This document shows positions 35,535 to 47,319 of a stretch of DNA of 64,000 nucleotides, piece by piece. This stretch comes from Taenia hydatigena (lineage: Eukaryota > Platyhelminthes > Cestoda > Cyclophyllidea > Taeniidae): the NCBI GenBank assembly GCA_036345935.2, contig JADWOT020000010.1:4176587-4240586 (forward strand), read 5' to 3'. Positions within the stretch are counted from its first letter, which is position 1. Each line of letters begins with the position of its first letter. The translations under genes were made by a program, and so were the position numbers. The notes under the pieces are model-generated. The model was not told the DNA's origin. It made no database searches and saw only the letters and a list, made by a program, of their open reading frames with translations.

Positions 35535-35790
35535 GAGGTTTCTGCTGTAGTCTATAGTTCCATACACCAGTTGTTTGCATTCTGAAGAGACCACCAAACA
35601 AATAGTAAGCAAATAAGGACTCGGGTTGCATAGGTAGATAAATCAGCATTAAATCAAGGCGTGACATACAAAATGAGACTGAAGAGCAGGTAAGCAATGG
35701 CTGCTGCTGAGTCTGAAACTGCGCTCGGAGTTAATGCTGTAGAATGAATTATTGTTTGCTGATCCTGTGACTGAGGCGTTAAGAAGCCTT
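35535..35790 (-). pseudogene. Broken copy of the 89-codon frame
   Basis: It is homologous to 23237-23506. It keeps LRLLNASVTGSANNNSFYS and LSSSHCLPALQSHFVCHA, then stops where the left copy reads on. Trinucleotide duplications (GCT GCT) distinguish it. Confidence 0.35.
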
Positions 35791-37135
35791 AGCAATGCAA
35801 ACCTATATTAAGTGCTTGGCTTTGGGTATTGCGTTGCTATTATCATACTGAAATTATGGCATGGGCAAGCCAGAGGGACACAAACGAGTACCTGGTTTCC
35901 ATTTTTGCAAAGCATACTAAATAATAGAAAGCGTTGCAGAAACCTTTAATCAATGTGATTAGCACTAGCGCATAAACCAGAAATAGAGCTTGATTGATGC
36001 GTGCACTATAAATCTACCTTAATCGGAACCTGGTGACATTGACTCAGCACGAAAAATTGGCAACAAACGCCATTAGCAAAAGCCATACACATTGGCGGAT
36101 GATATTTGATGTCACAGGGCCTCTTACAGGGAATATTTTGGAAGACTATAGCACACCAATGCATGCGGTGTAGTGCAACCAATGCTACTGAGTGGTTTGC
36201 AAGCATGTGAGCAGTGAGACCAATCACACAACAAAAGGCAGACATTCTTAACTAGGCGTCTCAACGTCTCTTACTGTCCGCTGTGCTCCTTTTTGCTGCC
36301 ATCGTTTCATTCACCCATTTTACTGTCAGCTTTTACTTTTAGCTTCGTTTCTCCCTTCTCAGCAGTCTCCTTCCTATGCTCTACTTGTCTAACCTCTTAT
36401 TCCGCCTTTCCAGTGATGCTAATATACCAAAGCGGGCAAAAAATAAGAAACTATGGAGACTAGTAGTGACTTTGATGTCCGTTCCTTATTGTTCACCCCT
36501 TCCTCCTTTCTGACCTTGCTTTCTTCCTGTCCGTGTACCAATCCACCATTGACCAAGCTGGTAGGCCAGTCAAATCGACAAATCGGGAAAGGAATGTAAG
36601 CGCCTTAGCATATAGGAATGTCAGCTCAAGCATAAGTTATTCTCTCTCTAACTTGGCTCTGTTTGGTTTTATTCAGCTGTTTACTTAAAAGTGCATATAA
36701 ATGAGCGAATGTTCAGATAGCAAATAAGAGCAGAAAGGCAGACCACCGTCGCTATTTTCTTCTCTTCTTCTCTCTGTTTCACTCCAATCACCTCTGCATT
36801 TAGCTATGCATGGAGCAGGGTTAGTGGAGAACATAGGGGGCTACTGACCAACTATTTGGCAGGCTGGATGCACATTGGGACTGATTTCTTGCACAGCCAT
36901 TTCTCCCCTCCACTGTAATGAGGGAAATGAAATCAAGTTTAACTTGAGCAGTCAGGGAAGGCTATGAAGTATTGTGGAGAAGAGATCTATCAGAACGAAG
37001 CTAAGAGAGAAAAAGGCATAGGAATTGAAAACGCCATCCATGAATGCTTGCTTCAATGTCACAGGACCCCGTGCAGTGACACATGGTAGTGAGGTAAATG
37101 ATTATATTATCTTTAGATAAGGTGTCACAAATGTG

Positions 37136-38795
37136 TGTGAGATGAATTGGAAGATGCGATGAAATGGAATACTAAGGCATGGCTTGGTAAGGTGGTGTAG
37201 AACCAGACGATCAAAGGAAGAACGGTAGGGATTGAAGTTTGCTGGGTTGACTAGTTTTCATTAGTGAATGGATAGATAGATATGTACGTTGACAAATGAA
37301 AGGGTGTAATCGAAGGTGAGTGCAGGCGAATTTGTTTAAGAAGTCAAGTAAAAGTTTCAAAGAATGCGTGCAAGAAAGAAAGATAGTGAGGCAGGAAAAA
37401 TGTTGTAGAGCCATATTTTAACGGGTGATGGACAATTCATTTAGACCTTGTCGGGCGCACGCGTGATAGGGCGATTGCGAATCTGGCTGGAGGTGGGAAG
37501 TGGTAGTGACTAATGATTAATGCAACCAAGATCCATGGTCGTTATTCAGTGGAATAAATGGAGCCAATTTACATAGATGGATAAAAGAATAAATACATGA
37601 CCGACATAATTTGATGACAGGTATTCGAAGTATCTGTGGTCTTCTATCCGTAGTGGCAAGGAAGCGCATTCGAGTTGCTTATAATCAAGTCTCTATTCTC
37701 TTTTCCTCAACAAATCCCAAAGGCAGATGTCGAAGAATGCGTAGGAGTGAAGGCCTTCTTAAACTCTGAGAAAAATACCTGCCAACATATGCTAGTGATA
37801 TAACAGTCATCCACACGTTCGACCATCGTGGTGAAGAATCATGAAGCCATAATGTATCAGATATGGGTTTCGGGTGCAAAAAGTGTGAAAATTGGCACGC
37901 GCCAAAAAAATAAGCTGGCTCGTAAAACATGTTAATCTAACATCTACGGGACTGTTTTATTCCTAATGCACGCAATTTTGCTCTCGGTCATCAGACGATT
38001 TCATGGAATTCGTCAAGCTATCGCCGCTGGCAGCTCGACATGCCTTAAGACAAAATTAGTCCCATGAACAAAAATAACTTGCGATTAAACGAGCACAAGC
38101 AAGAAAGAGAGCATCCATTTTTTTAAAATTACATGATAATCCACAGGCATCGGATCATCACAAAAAATTGATTTAAACTCCAAACAACAATGATGAGCGA
38201 CATACCACTATTCGCAGACGTCATCATAGAACTTGTTCAAATGTACTATATTCAACTCATCCACGACTTTACTAAAGACTGCTGAAAGCTAAAGCAGCAA
38301 AATAGCACTGTTCGCCTTGTCAATGGTTCAATCATGTAAACAAAATTTCTCGAAAATTAATATAGCCCTACATGTTCCACACATAATTTATTAGTTAAAT
38401 CTTTTGCAGATACTCAGTGCGAACCAAAAAACGAGGGAAGGCAAAGCAGTGCAATACGTTACTTGTTTGTTTGTTGTTGCATGACTCTAGGTTTTGGTAA
38501 AGGACCATGTTGTGTCCTCGTCGTCGAGCTTGGCTTAGCTCAACTGACTCTCCTACAATGTGGTGAGTGAATGATAAAGGCTATTCAATTGCATCGTTTG
38601 TGCTTAAAATGTTTGAGTAGAAACCGCGTATTCACGTAGATACTGAATTGTAAGTCGATGTCATGAGGACTTCAGTGAGGCGTCTGATGTTTGAAAGTTG
38701 TGAGAGCAGAGGGTATTGTCACTGTGGATAGAGTGCAATGAGTGATTGAAAGGAGATGTGAAAACCTTGTTTCAAGCAGGTTAAAGACAGGACCG
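37136..38795. other. No supported gene
   Basis: AT-rich spacer between the right direct duplicate and the right inverted-repeat arm. Minus-strand frames of 67-81 codons (37211-37414, 37685-37930) are unsupported. Confidence 0.4.
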
Positions 38796-38919
38796 ATGAT
38801 GATTGGCTAATTGCGTTATGCGTTGTTAAAGCACTAGGTTATTTGGAAAGATTATTAGAAGGAATAAAATGGTATAAGTTAATGCAGTTCCATGACAGTT
38901 CGATTAATTCCACGATAGG

Positions 38920-39285
38920 TTACAAGAGCAGGTTGCGATTCTGTTGGCCGGTCTGAATTCTAGCCAACGTTGGCTGCTCCAGGCATTCAAGCGTCCATAC
39001 ATTTTCTGCTATACCACCGTGATGCTTGGCAGCTTCAAGGAAGAATTTGGGTACGATTACCTTTTGAGCTGCAGAGGGTAGAGGCATGCAACCGTGGAAA
39101 TATTTGCGACAGCTCCTGAGAGACTTTGAGTCCAAACGAATGAAAGTGCTGACGCGTCTGTGTATTTCAGCAGCATAAGGACTCAAATTCGCGTTTAAAT
39201 GTCGATGTGAATTTTTATAGTTTGCATAAAGGCAATGTTCTGCGAACATTTGCCGGCTTACATTCCGTCGCAAAAGCGTCGCCAA
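38920..39285 (-). CDS. Unidentified 121-codon ORF in the right repeat arm
   Basis: The frame is open from 39285 to the stop at 38920-38922. The left arm carries the same frame with two stops (3629-3994). Pieces such as QMFAEHCLYANY, HRHLNANLSPYAAEIHRRV, CRKYFHGCMPLPSA and KFFLEAAKHHGGIAENVW are shared with few changes. Upstream the same frame meets stops in both arms, so this is probably an exon, or an ORF that has merely escaped stops. Most differences between arms change the amino acid, which argues against strong selection. No domain, signal peptide or membrane segment was recognised. Confidence 0.35.
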   Translation of the reverse strand: MATLLRRNVSRQMFAEHCLYANYKNSHRHLNANLSPYAAEIHRRVSTFIRLDSKSLRSCRKYFHGCMPLPSAAQKVIVPKFFLEAAKHHGGIAENVWTLECLEQPTLARIQTGQQNRNLLL

Positions 39286-39772
39286 CTGGAGGGCCCAAGA
39301 CGTAAGTGAAGGTCACTGCGCTTTTACGATAGCTTAGCGAACCACTTCAACTCTAAAATCGTAATCTGCTGCAGCGGAATGGCTGACCATGAAGCAGAGA
39401 CGCGGCGAAGGATTGCAAGGCTGCTGGCATAACCTATAAGCCATGTTGACAAACAGAAGCGAAACCCACTCGCTTAATCCGACGCAGAGTTGACCTCACT
39501 ACCAAGGCATTAATATAGACCACAGTTACCTTTTTTCCGAAAACCAGTCTCTCTCTCATCAACTCACATTATCAGTCATCGTAGACTAACTATGGGATCT
39601 GAAAAGAAAATTATCTGTGCAACAAGAGGTGTCGCAATCAAGAATGGATGAAACATGCAGTAATGCATTCTGTCGAAAAGACAGAAAAGGGGACCAGCCC
39701 TAACAGTCTCTCACACTAAGTCACTAGCGATGCCCGCACACTTCGGCCTGGCAACAAACCAGTAAAATAACA

Positions 39773-39960
39773 TTAAATGCAAAGGCAGCCATAAATGCAT
39801 TTGCTGCGATTTAATATTCTAAAGGCGATGGCACATGGAGCTCTATCAATGAAAATGGCAGCAAAGAACGTATCCTGCATCAGTTCGTGAACAAACTTCA
39901 ACAGTTTACGCCTATTCATATCTGTTAGGGCTTCTGAAGGGAATATTTTTTAGACAAAAT
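39773..39960 (-). pseudogene. Right-arm copy of the 67-codon relic
   Basis: It is homologous to 2913-3116. It retains PSEALTD, RRKLLKFVHELMQDT and FAAIFIDRAPCAIAF and ends at the same stop. Upstream, a TAA interrupts the frame where the left copy reads FVFK. Confidence 0.35.
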
Positions 39961-41728
39961 AAGCCCCTCCTGCTAAAATAGTAATAATCGCCCAAAGCAG
40001 GAAAATATTGATGCTTTACTGAGTGGGTGGATGGTCAGCTGGGTGAATGAGTGTATGGGCCCATCACAAGCATGAATTTTGCTTACGAAATGGGGATGGA
40101 TGGGGATCTGGATGAAAGTGGAAAGTGTAACACTGGCTTTGGTCATAGCGACATGACCACCGTCTATGTTGGCCTCTGCAGCAATACAAGCCTGTCGAAA
40201 TCGAATCATTTACCGAAACACTCTAAACAACAACTAAAATATTTCAATTTCGTGAAAGTAAAACTTATTCCAAAAAGAGCTCAACATGAATTTTATCTTC
40301 TAAGCTGCAGAGTTTTCAAAAACAAGCGAGGCAACATGCACATCTTCGGTCTGTCTTAATGCCTCAAAATCATGTTTAACTGTTCAAAGGACTACGGAGG
40401 TGGATTGTAAACCCGTTCACGAGCGTGATTTGCAGACTATGCTGACTGCAGACTATGTCTGCTGTATCCTCCTACCATTGTTGGAATAGGAACGGCTTGA
40501 CATTGTCACATAATACGCGATGAATCTCAATAACATTCCAGGTCCCACTGATATAAATTGCTAACTGACGTTGCAAAAGCCCTAACTCTGGAAGCAGTCC
40601 TGTACAAACGGGAAAGATATCAGGCAAGTATTTGCAAAGATCATTCCAGATTTGTTTGAAGTGAACTGGAAGCCATCCACCGCTAAAATAATTATACTAG
40701 AATCCAGTGCGTCAAGCCTGTTTTGCGGTCATTGAACGCAAACAAAGAATTTCATCGCGAGTCCTTCCTGAGGTGGCAGAGTGTCACACTGCTGCGGCGA
40801 GGTAAGCATTGCAGACGCTAAGCACAGTTGATGCATTTGCCTATCTGTGCGTTATATTAGCACAAATCTGTCTGTACTCTGCTTAATCATTTCACAAACT
40901 AATCTATGAATTTCTAATTGATTACATGAAAGCTAATCCTCATGATTTGTGCTGTAAAGTAGGTTGGATATTTGGTTTTACGACCAGATTTTAACACGCT
41001 AACATGACTATAACTGTCATTTTCCCTCCTCCAAAGCGTCTATTTGTGTAAGACTGGGGGGGCGGCATCAGGAATGGCTACGCATCATCAGATGTCAAAG
41101 GCGCTACTGAGGTCTCTGCGCAGCCTATCAACCATCCACAATGGCATGAAATACTTCTGATCCTCCATAATAGCCTTTTCGACCTATTGAGACGAACTTC
41201 GAATAGCATCAATGCATTGCCTTCATTCATGTGTTTAGCACATTTTTTTAGTATTCCTTTGCATCTAATCATTACTTATCTGGCTGTGATTGAGTCCAGC
41301 ACAAAAGGAGGCGCCGCTGATTGGATAGTAGAGAAGTTAGCACGGAGAAATGTCATATTTCTGTCCGATAGGGCAAAGTAGCTCTACAAAGATAAAAAGC
41401 CTGTTACAAACATCTTGGAGATATGCATGGCATCATTAAACATCGTTACTTCACACATTTTAACGATGGCAATCACTCACGTCAGCTTGCAGAATGAAGA
41501 GAGGCATCTTCACTTGTTCTCTCCTTTGCAGTCGCAATCTAAAGGAAAGTCAACTAAACTAGAGGAAGGGCAATTTAAGTTGCATGCTGTAAAGCCGAAG
41601 AAGACAAAATTGATTTTTTAAATTCAAAATGGATAAAGTAGACTCGAATGAGAAGAAATTGAATTCTCAAATCCGAAGGGCACGGCATGGGGCGGGAGGA
41701 GAAGATATTGAATTAACAATTAAACAGC

Positions 41729-43079
41729 ATGGCTTGTGTAAGACTTCAGAAATATAGTGCCACACTTCATCGAAAATGCAAGAATGTTGTGCAGTTTCTT
41801 GTAATTAGCTGATACCATTTACGACGATAAGGTTTAGTTCAATTGCCTTGTTCCCAACATTCAATTACGGTGCTGCGATGCCCTCAAACGACCTCGTGGA
41901 GTTCATAAAAGTAGTTTCAAAGGCAAAGAGCGTAAGCGTCGCATAAATGTGATTTTCTTAAGTTGTTTGTGATAACCGGCGGGGGTTTCAATTTTGAAAG
42001 TGTGGTCCCTGATGATTTTCAGCTGGAACACGCAGCCGAGATAATTTTACCATTCAAGATTAATTACTGTACTTCTTCAAGCAATCGGCCTACTTATCTT
42101 GGAAACATTGCTACTATCGTCGCAACATAGTTATTGCGGGATCCCCCAATGCCACCCACTACGCTTTCAGGCATTTGGAAAAGTTGTTTGATGACAACAT
42201 TCGGTCTTTAACCTTAGTGACTCAATGTGTTGTTGATTTACATTGGTTAGCTGGAAATGAGGATGTGGCCATGCTTTATGGGACGTATTTTTAAGGACCT
42301 GCGCTCTTATAGCATCCTTATTCGTGAGCGTGTGCGGGTGTACGTGAAGATAGTTTACCTAATTCAAATGGATTCGTGCGCCTGCGAGGCAGCGCGTTTG
42401 ATGACGATTTTAAAAGGATTTAAGATAAGCGAACACATACTTTGACAGTTATGGCAATCTTGCGAAGACTACTTCTCTGCGTAGTTCTTAACATCAATCG
42501 TTTGAGTATGCACGTGGTCGTTTTCATTCCCAACTTAAATCATTATTGTGCTTCTAATGGTTTTAAATTTTTGATAAAGTTAGTGCAATTTGTGGCTCAC
42601 CACAGGCTTCTTTTAGGATTTGCCAGGCATGAGAGCAAACGAGAAGGAGGAAGAGGGAACTGACAGCAGAAGTGCGGTAGGTTATCGTAGCAGCTTTTGA
42701 ATGTGAGGTACGATATCATTTGGCATTGACAACAAAATCTTCTTTATTCTCTTTATTTACTAAGCTGAGACGATGTTGAGGTGAACTTGGCGTAGTAGCA
42801 TCCTCTATTTCTATGATAAATTGGCCCTAGAGACACCAATTTCGTCCCCTAAAGTACAGAGAGCAAGGCTGCTTAGGAAATTCTACAGCGCATAATGCCT
42901 GTTGTCGCACGCAGCCCCTTGCTGCAAAGTATTAGCAGATGAGAATTAGATCCAATAAACTACTGCTATTTTAGATGTTTTTAGCCCAATCGCAATTTTA
43001 TAAAGACTTAGGGGCAATCCATCGAAGTTGGCCGTAAGTAGTTAATCAAATTAACACATATCGAATTGACAAGACCTAT
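41729..43079. other. No supported gene
   Basis: AT-rich sequence just outside the right repeat arm. Plus-strand frames at 42257-42445 and 42442-42663 are short and unsupported. Confidence 0.4.
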
Positions 43080-43300
43080 TTCGTTCACGTTGGTTCCATT
43101 CCATGCATTTCGACTTGATAAAATCAATTTCGCCTCAGTTGGTTGCATTTCACGAATTAAGACCGCGTAAGCTCCATTTTGTCACCATCAGCCCGCCGGC
43201 CAGCCCCATTTCATGCTTTTGATTCCGTAAAACCCATTTCGTCTGCGTCAGTTGCATTTTATGCATTGCGACTTGATGAACTCTTTTTCTGCCTTTACTC
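43080..43300 (-). repeat. Satellite-related block, reverse orientation
   Basis: It contains CCATGCATTTCGACTTGAT, AAATCAATTTCGCCTCAGTT, GCCGGCCAGCCCC, TTTCATGCTTTTGATTCCG and TTTTATGCATTGCGACTTGA. The core words are the reverse complement of the satellite at 1-775. The CAGC-rich segment and its flank match the pair of units at 45600-45900. Confidence 0.5.
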
Positions 43301-43569
43301 CCTAAATATATGTCGGGCTAAAACGGCGATCCCTAAAAGTGTTTTTAATCACGCTCTTTTAATTGCAAAATACGATTTCCTTCATTGTGCTTAGTTAATA
43401 TTGTGACGCTTTTCTTTGGGTCTTTTCACGACATTAAATCAAATTTTCTTTAATTTATTCCCATCAACCGTTTTTGTAGTCCTCAAACATAAAGAGTTTT
43501 TGAAATTCGTAGGAAATTATCATCTACTTGTTAATTTAATCGCCCCTCGGTTATTTTTTTGCCTACAGG

Positions 43570-45080
43570 CTGCTTTTGTAATTTTGAAGGCTCAGAAGAT
43601 CTGCCAAAGCAGGAAGCTGTGACCTCAGATGCCGCAAGAAAATTTCTCAAGAGGAGATGGACGACGAGAGGAGATTAGTCAGGGCACTTATGACCGACCC
43701 GGAAGACGGTATTTATTTTCATGAGGAGATGATAGTAAATGCATGATTTTTCACTTATCGTACGTCCCCAACATCTTTGGATATTTCTTTATCGATGCAA
43801 TTACGTATTCATATTAGAAGATGATCAAAAACAATGACTTCCGAATAACTTACAGCTTTGACGGGAATGCCATCGACAATTTTTTAATGCCTGACCAAGT
43901 GACGCAGTCAGGATGCCTCATGGATTTGTTCCGTACGCAGCTGTGATATAAAGCTATGCGAATTTGATGCTCATTATGAGGAATTGCGTGTGCCAGTGCA
44001 CTATTCTATCCGTCTGAGATTGCCTTTTTTATTTTTACATAATTCGTTTAGTCTTTGCTTTATTTTGTTGTAGGAGGTGAAAAGAAGGCTGATAGAAAAT
44101 ACAAATGCACTGAGTGTGGTGAACAGCATGACGACTTGGACGGGATGCACCAACGCCTCCTGCGTCACAGTAATTGCAAGTTCTACTTCTGTGTGCAATG
44201 CTTCGAGGGTTGTGAAACGCTTGCGGAAATGGTACGCTAAAGAATGACATACAGTGGGAAGGTTTGATTTCAGTCGGTGTTTCCTGCTCTGCCACTAATG
44301 CCAATGAATAATACTTTATGCGTCCCTTTTTCCAAAAGATGTATTTGAGTTGCTGGCATTAATTCAGGAATTTTTAAGAAAACCAAGAAGTCCTCCTGAA
44401 AAAAGGCTCAGAATTGTGTACTGCTGTAGTGTTTGCGGATCCACTTTGACCGCTTGGATGTGATGTTATCACACAGAACAGGAGCGCGCGGCTGCGTGTT
44501 CACCTCATGCGTTCTGCACTCAATCCCTATGCAGATGAGAAAGATGATGCTTCAAGTCCTACTAGCTATTCTTAGGAGAAAAAGTGCGTTTGATTTCCAT
44601 CATACATATGATGCTATTCGTGGTGGCTTTTAACAGAAATTTTGAGCTTTTCTGATATGATAATGCCTATATGGTAAGCTTTCGTTTTTCTACTTGAGGC
44701 GCCACCCAAACTTGTCCATTCAGCCAATTCCGTGTTTGGATGTCTTGCTACTTCACTTTAGTTGAAAGCTATAAGACAATTTTGGCCACAAAGGCCTGAT
44801 AGGTTTGGAACCAAGTGAAGTCCAATTCGCAAAACAGGTGAACCTGAGTTACATTCATTAAGGCCAATCGACATTTGAGGGCAGGGATGGCTGAAGTAAT
44901 GTGCTTTGTTGGTGGTTAGTAATTGGACAACTAATTAATGACTAGGTACAATTATAGCATGCTTTTACCGACAAAGGCAACAATCAAGAGAGGCATGGCA
45001 AATGTGCAACCTAGAAGCGGAGGAGTGGAGTAATCATTCCAGTCGTTTATGTAAAAGAAATGAATCTATTTGTACCTAAA
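43570..45080 (+). repeat. Zinc-finger segmental unit 1
   Basis: It aligns in direct orientation with 59190-60690, including the non-coding tail (AAACTTGTCCATT near 44710 and 60369; the GGGCAACTAA-like block near 44930 and 60582). The tail is seen a third time near 47320-47480. The units therefore duplicated together with their 3' flanks. Confidence 0.65.
43575..44565 (+). pseudogene. C2H2 zinc-finger family pseudogene (unit 1)
   Basis: The first block (43575-43735) matches the second exon of the 59-kb copy, for example LPKQEAV, but is frameshifted. The following block carries a TGA after FRTQL where the intact copy reads RLWYKA. A finger exon starts at 44074 after TTGTTGTAG and reads KCTECGEQHDDLDGM. 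Its first finger has Arg where the first zinc-binding His belongs, and its second finger CVQCFEGCETLAEMV ends at a premature TAA before the His pair. A last exon from 44339 begins GATGTATTTGAG and loses frame after CCSVCGS. The copy is dead in several places. Confidence 0.6.
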
Positions 45081-45384
45081 GCAGTAAAAGAAAGTAATGC
45101 TCCCAGCTTGCAACGAGACTGATTTATTGGTGGGTATTTTTGTAAAGAGGTCATATTCTTGATAGTTGTGATGAGAAGGACTACGTAAGCATTAACGGCT
45201 ACTCGCTCTCGCGCTTGACATTTATCGGCTCTAGTGTTGGCACATTATTTGCTACTGCTCTGACAAGGAATTAGAGCTGACCTGCAGTAGTGAGTTGTTA
45301 GGAAAATATTTGAGTTCCACTTTACCAGGAAGGCTTAGGAGTAAATAAGTGGCACAGAGAGCGATAATTCCAGGATCACATTGA

Positions 45385-45588
45385 TGGGATGGCACAGAAG
45401 GCGGGGGGGTGACCTCGAGGAACGCGAACAAGAGTGAAGCTGACCTAAATAAATGTTTAAAGAATATGGAACAATTAGTTCAGAAAATGCACAAGAAGCG
45501 GGTTAATTTGATAGAACATCTCCGTGTTGCGAATCAGAATGCTGCAATTGAAGCTACTTATCGCGGGAAATACCCATATCGGCTATAG
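45385..45588 (+). other. 67-codon open segment with coiled-coil character
   Basis: Open between TGA 45382-45384 and TAG 45586-45588. It reads SEADLNKCLKNMEQLVQKMH and then KKRVNLIEHLRVANQNAAIE, ending YRGKYPYRL. Hydrophobic residues recur with heptad-like spacing. The only ATG (45466) gives a short product, so it would have to be an exon. It lies just upstream of zinc-finger unit 2, but no counterpart was found in the other units. It is unidentified. Confidence 0.3.
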
Positions 45589-45599
45589 AGCCCCTTGGC

Positions 45600-45900
45600 G
45601 CCAAGTTAATCCACCGGCCAGCCAGCCAGCCAACCCGCCCCCTTTCATGCTTTCCGATTTCGTCAAACCTACTTCGTCTGCGTCGCTAGCAGTTCATGCA
45701 TTGCGACTTGGTGAAATCAATTTGGCGCTGGATGAATCCATTCCACGATTTGAGAGCGCGTGAGCTCCATCTCGTCGCCATCGAACCGCCGGTTAGCCAG
45801 CCAGCCAGCCACATTTTATGCTTTCTGATTTCGTCAATTCTACTCGGTCTGCGTCGCTACCATTTCATGATTGCCACTTGGCGATATTAATTTTTGTTGT
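45600..45900 (-). repeat. Two tandem units (about 175 bp) of CAGC/satellite repeat
   Basis: GGCCAGCCAGCCAGCC at about 45617 and TAGCCAGCCAGCCAGCC at about 45794 begin two similar units. Each continues TTTCATGCTTTCCGATTTCG or a variant, then CTGCGTCGCTANCANTTCATG and a CATTGCGACTTGGTGA-like segment. A third partial unit lies at 43170-43290. The second half of each unit resembles the reverse strand of the 48-49 bp satellite. Confidence 0.6.
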
Positions 45901-46119
45901 ATATCTATTCGGCGCCTTATGCCGTGTGATGTTTCAACGCCTGTTGTCGCCCAGCAAATTCAAGTTTTTTTGTATGTTATTTGTCTCGAGGGCTACAAGG
46001 CGCCTTTACGAATAAATCGTCACATCATGACACACACTGCTAAGGTTTGATTGAGGTCAATTTTCCCTTTCATTTTAGTAAATCTAACTAATCATACTTT
46101 ATATGTTCTTTAGATACAG

Positions 46120-46440
46120 AAGATGGTAACAGGCTACGGGCATCAGTTAAGATGCTTCCTGAAAGTTTGAGAGATCCTTAGGACGCAGTGTCTCCTCAAC
46201 CTCCTATGCGCAAAGAGCAGGTGAGATGCCCCTCTAAAGAAAGGTATAGGAAAGTTTGCCGCTGCGCTGTCTGCGGACTCACTTGACTGCTTTGATGTGG
46301 TGTTATTTCACAGAGAACACGAACACCCAACTGAACGAGGTGTAATTGACCGACTGCGTCATGGTCTCCTCCGTGCTTCACTCAATCTTGGTGCAGGTAA
46401 GGGAGAGAATGCTCCGAATCCTGGTAGTAAATTACATTAA
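46120..46440 (+). pseudogene. C2H2 zinc-finger last exon, frameshifted (unit 2, copy a)
   Basis: It begins after acceptor TTTAGATACAG. The finger starts CRCAVCGLT but lacks one base before the aspartate codon, so a TGA follows. In the shifted frame the end of the finger and its tail are clear: HREHEHPTERGVIDRLRH and LRASLNLGAGKGENAPNPG. One TAG also occurs upstream. This exon and its preceding intron tail repeat at 46425-46789. Confidence 0.55.
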
Positions 46441-46469
46441 ATCATGCTTTACGTGTTCTTTAACTATAG

Positions 46470-46789
46470 AAGATAGTAATAGGCCACCGGCATTAGTTAG
46501 AAACTTTTTGAAAAAATTGAGGGACTTTGGAGAATTAAAGCCTCTTCAATCGCCAATGCGCAAAGAGCTGGTGAGGTGTCCTTCTAAAGGAAGGCCCAGG
46601 AAAGATTGCCACTGCATTGTTTGCAGGCTCACTCTCGACGGCTTAGATGTGGTGTTATTGCACACAGAATACGAGCATCCAACTGAACGAGGTGTAATTG
46701 ACCGTTTGCGTCATGATCTCCTCTGTGCTTCTCTCAATGTTGGTGCTGATGTGGGAGAGAATGCTCCATATCCTGCCAGCCTGTCCTAG
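46470..46789 (+). CDS. C2H2 zinc-finger last exon (unit 2, copy b)
   Basis: After a good acceptor (TTTAACTATAG, 46459-46469) the frame runs about 105 codons to TAG 46787-46789 without interruption. It reads PALVRNFLKKLRDFGELKPL, then a basic linker, then one C2H2 finger CIVCRLTLDGLDVVLLH...EYEH with C-x2-C-x12-H-x4-H spacing. A family tail follows, PTERGVIDRLRHDLLCASLN, and an acidic end. The tail is shared by all family copies and is not a second finger. Upstream exons for this unit were not found, so it may be an orphan exon. Zinc binding is predicted from spacing; the DNA, RNA or protein partner is unknown. Confidence 0.5.
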
Positions 46790-47319
46790 AAGAAAAACAA
46801 ATTTTAGTGCAACTGTGCATAAAATAGAAAGCTCTTCGTAATGACTTTATCAAATTAGAAGTTCGCGCTGCATATATTGTAATTGAAGGGCGATGTCTGC
46901 TTATTCAAGAAGCATTCATTTATTCCATTTGAAATCCATCTGCTGAGCTTTTACATTTATGTAACTCTTGGTTGGTGGATGGGTTACTCTACCTTGTTTA
47001 AGAGCCTTTGGATACATGCAGCCAGTGAATTCCCGTGTGCTTGGGACAAAGTAAAGCCCGGTAAATAAATAACATTTAATTTTAAGCGAAATCCAGCAAC
47101 GTCTTTCCACAGTTGCTGGTGTAAATAATGACTGGGGTAATGTGAGAGGGGATCGGCAGGTGGTTCACGAAATGAAATAGGACGGGCGGAAATTATCTTT
47201 CGCATCGCATGCATAAATACATTCATGTGAAATACGCAAAGTTCATCAAATCGTTTCTAGGATTCAAGCCAAAACTGCACAAGTGTCTACACTGATCTGG
47301 CATCGTGGTTAGTGGTTAA

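Larger units (their letters stand above)
34504..37135. repeat. Direct segmental duplication, right copy
   Basis: Counterpart of 22229-26618 and about 1.7 kb shorter, because it lacks the two large blocks of the left copy. It starts at TTATTAATTGTTAACCTTAT and ends at TCACAAATGTGTGTG. One extra stretch near 36434-36515 (AAGCGGGCAAAAAATAAG and following) is missing from the left copy. Confidence 0.75.
38796..41728 (-). repeat. Right arm of large inverted repeat (about 2.9 kb)
   Basis: Reverse-complement counterpart of 943-4122. The inner end begins at GATTGGCTAATTGCG near 38799, and the outer end is satellite-like sequence at 41590-41728 (AAAATGGATAAAGTAGACTCG, GAAATTGAATTC). It retains a longer uninterrupted ORF than the left arm. 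Confidence 0.75.

Noticed and set aside
943..41728. Reading the inverted repeat as a Polinton-type element with long terminal repeats
   Set aside because: No polymerase, integrase, protease or packaging gene was seen in the 35-kb interior, and the arms are too diverged to be terminal repeats of one recent insertion.
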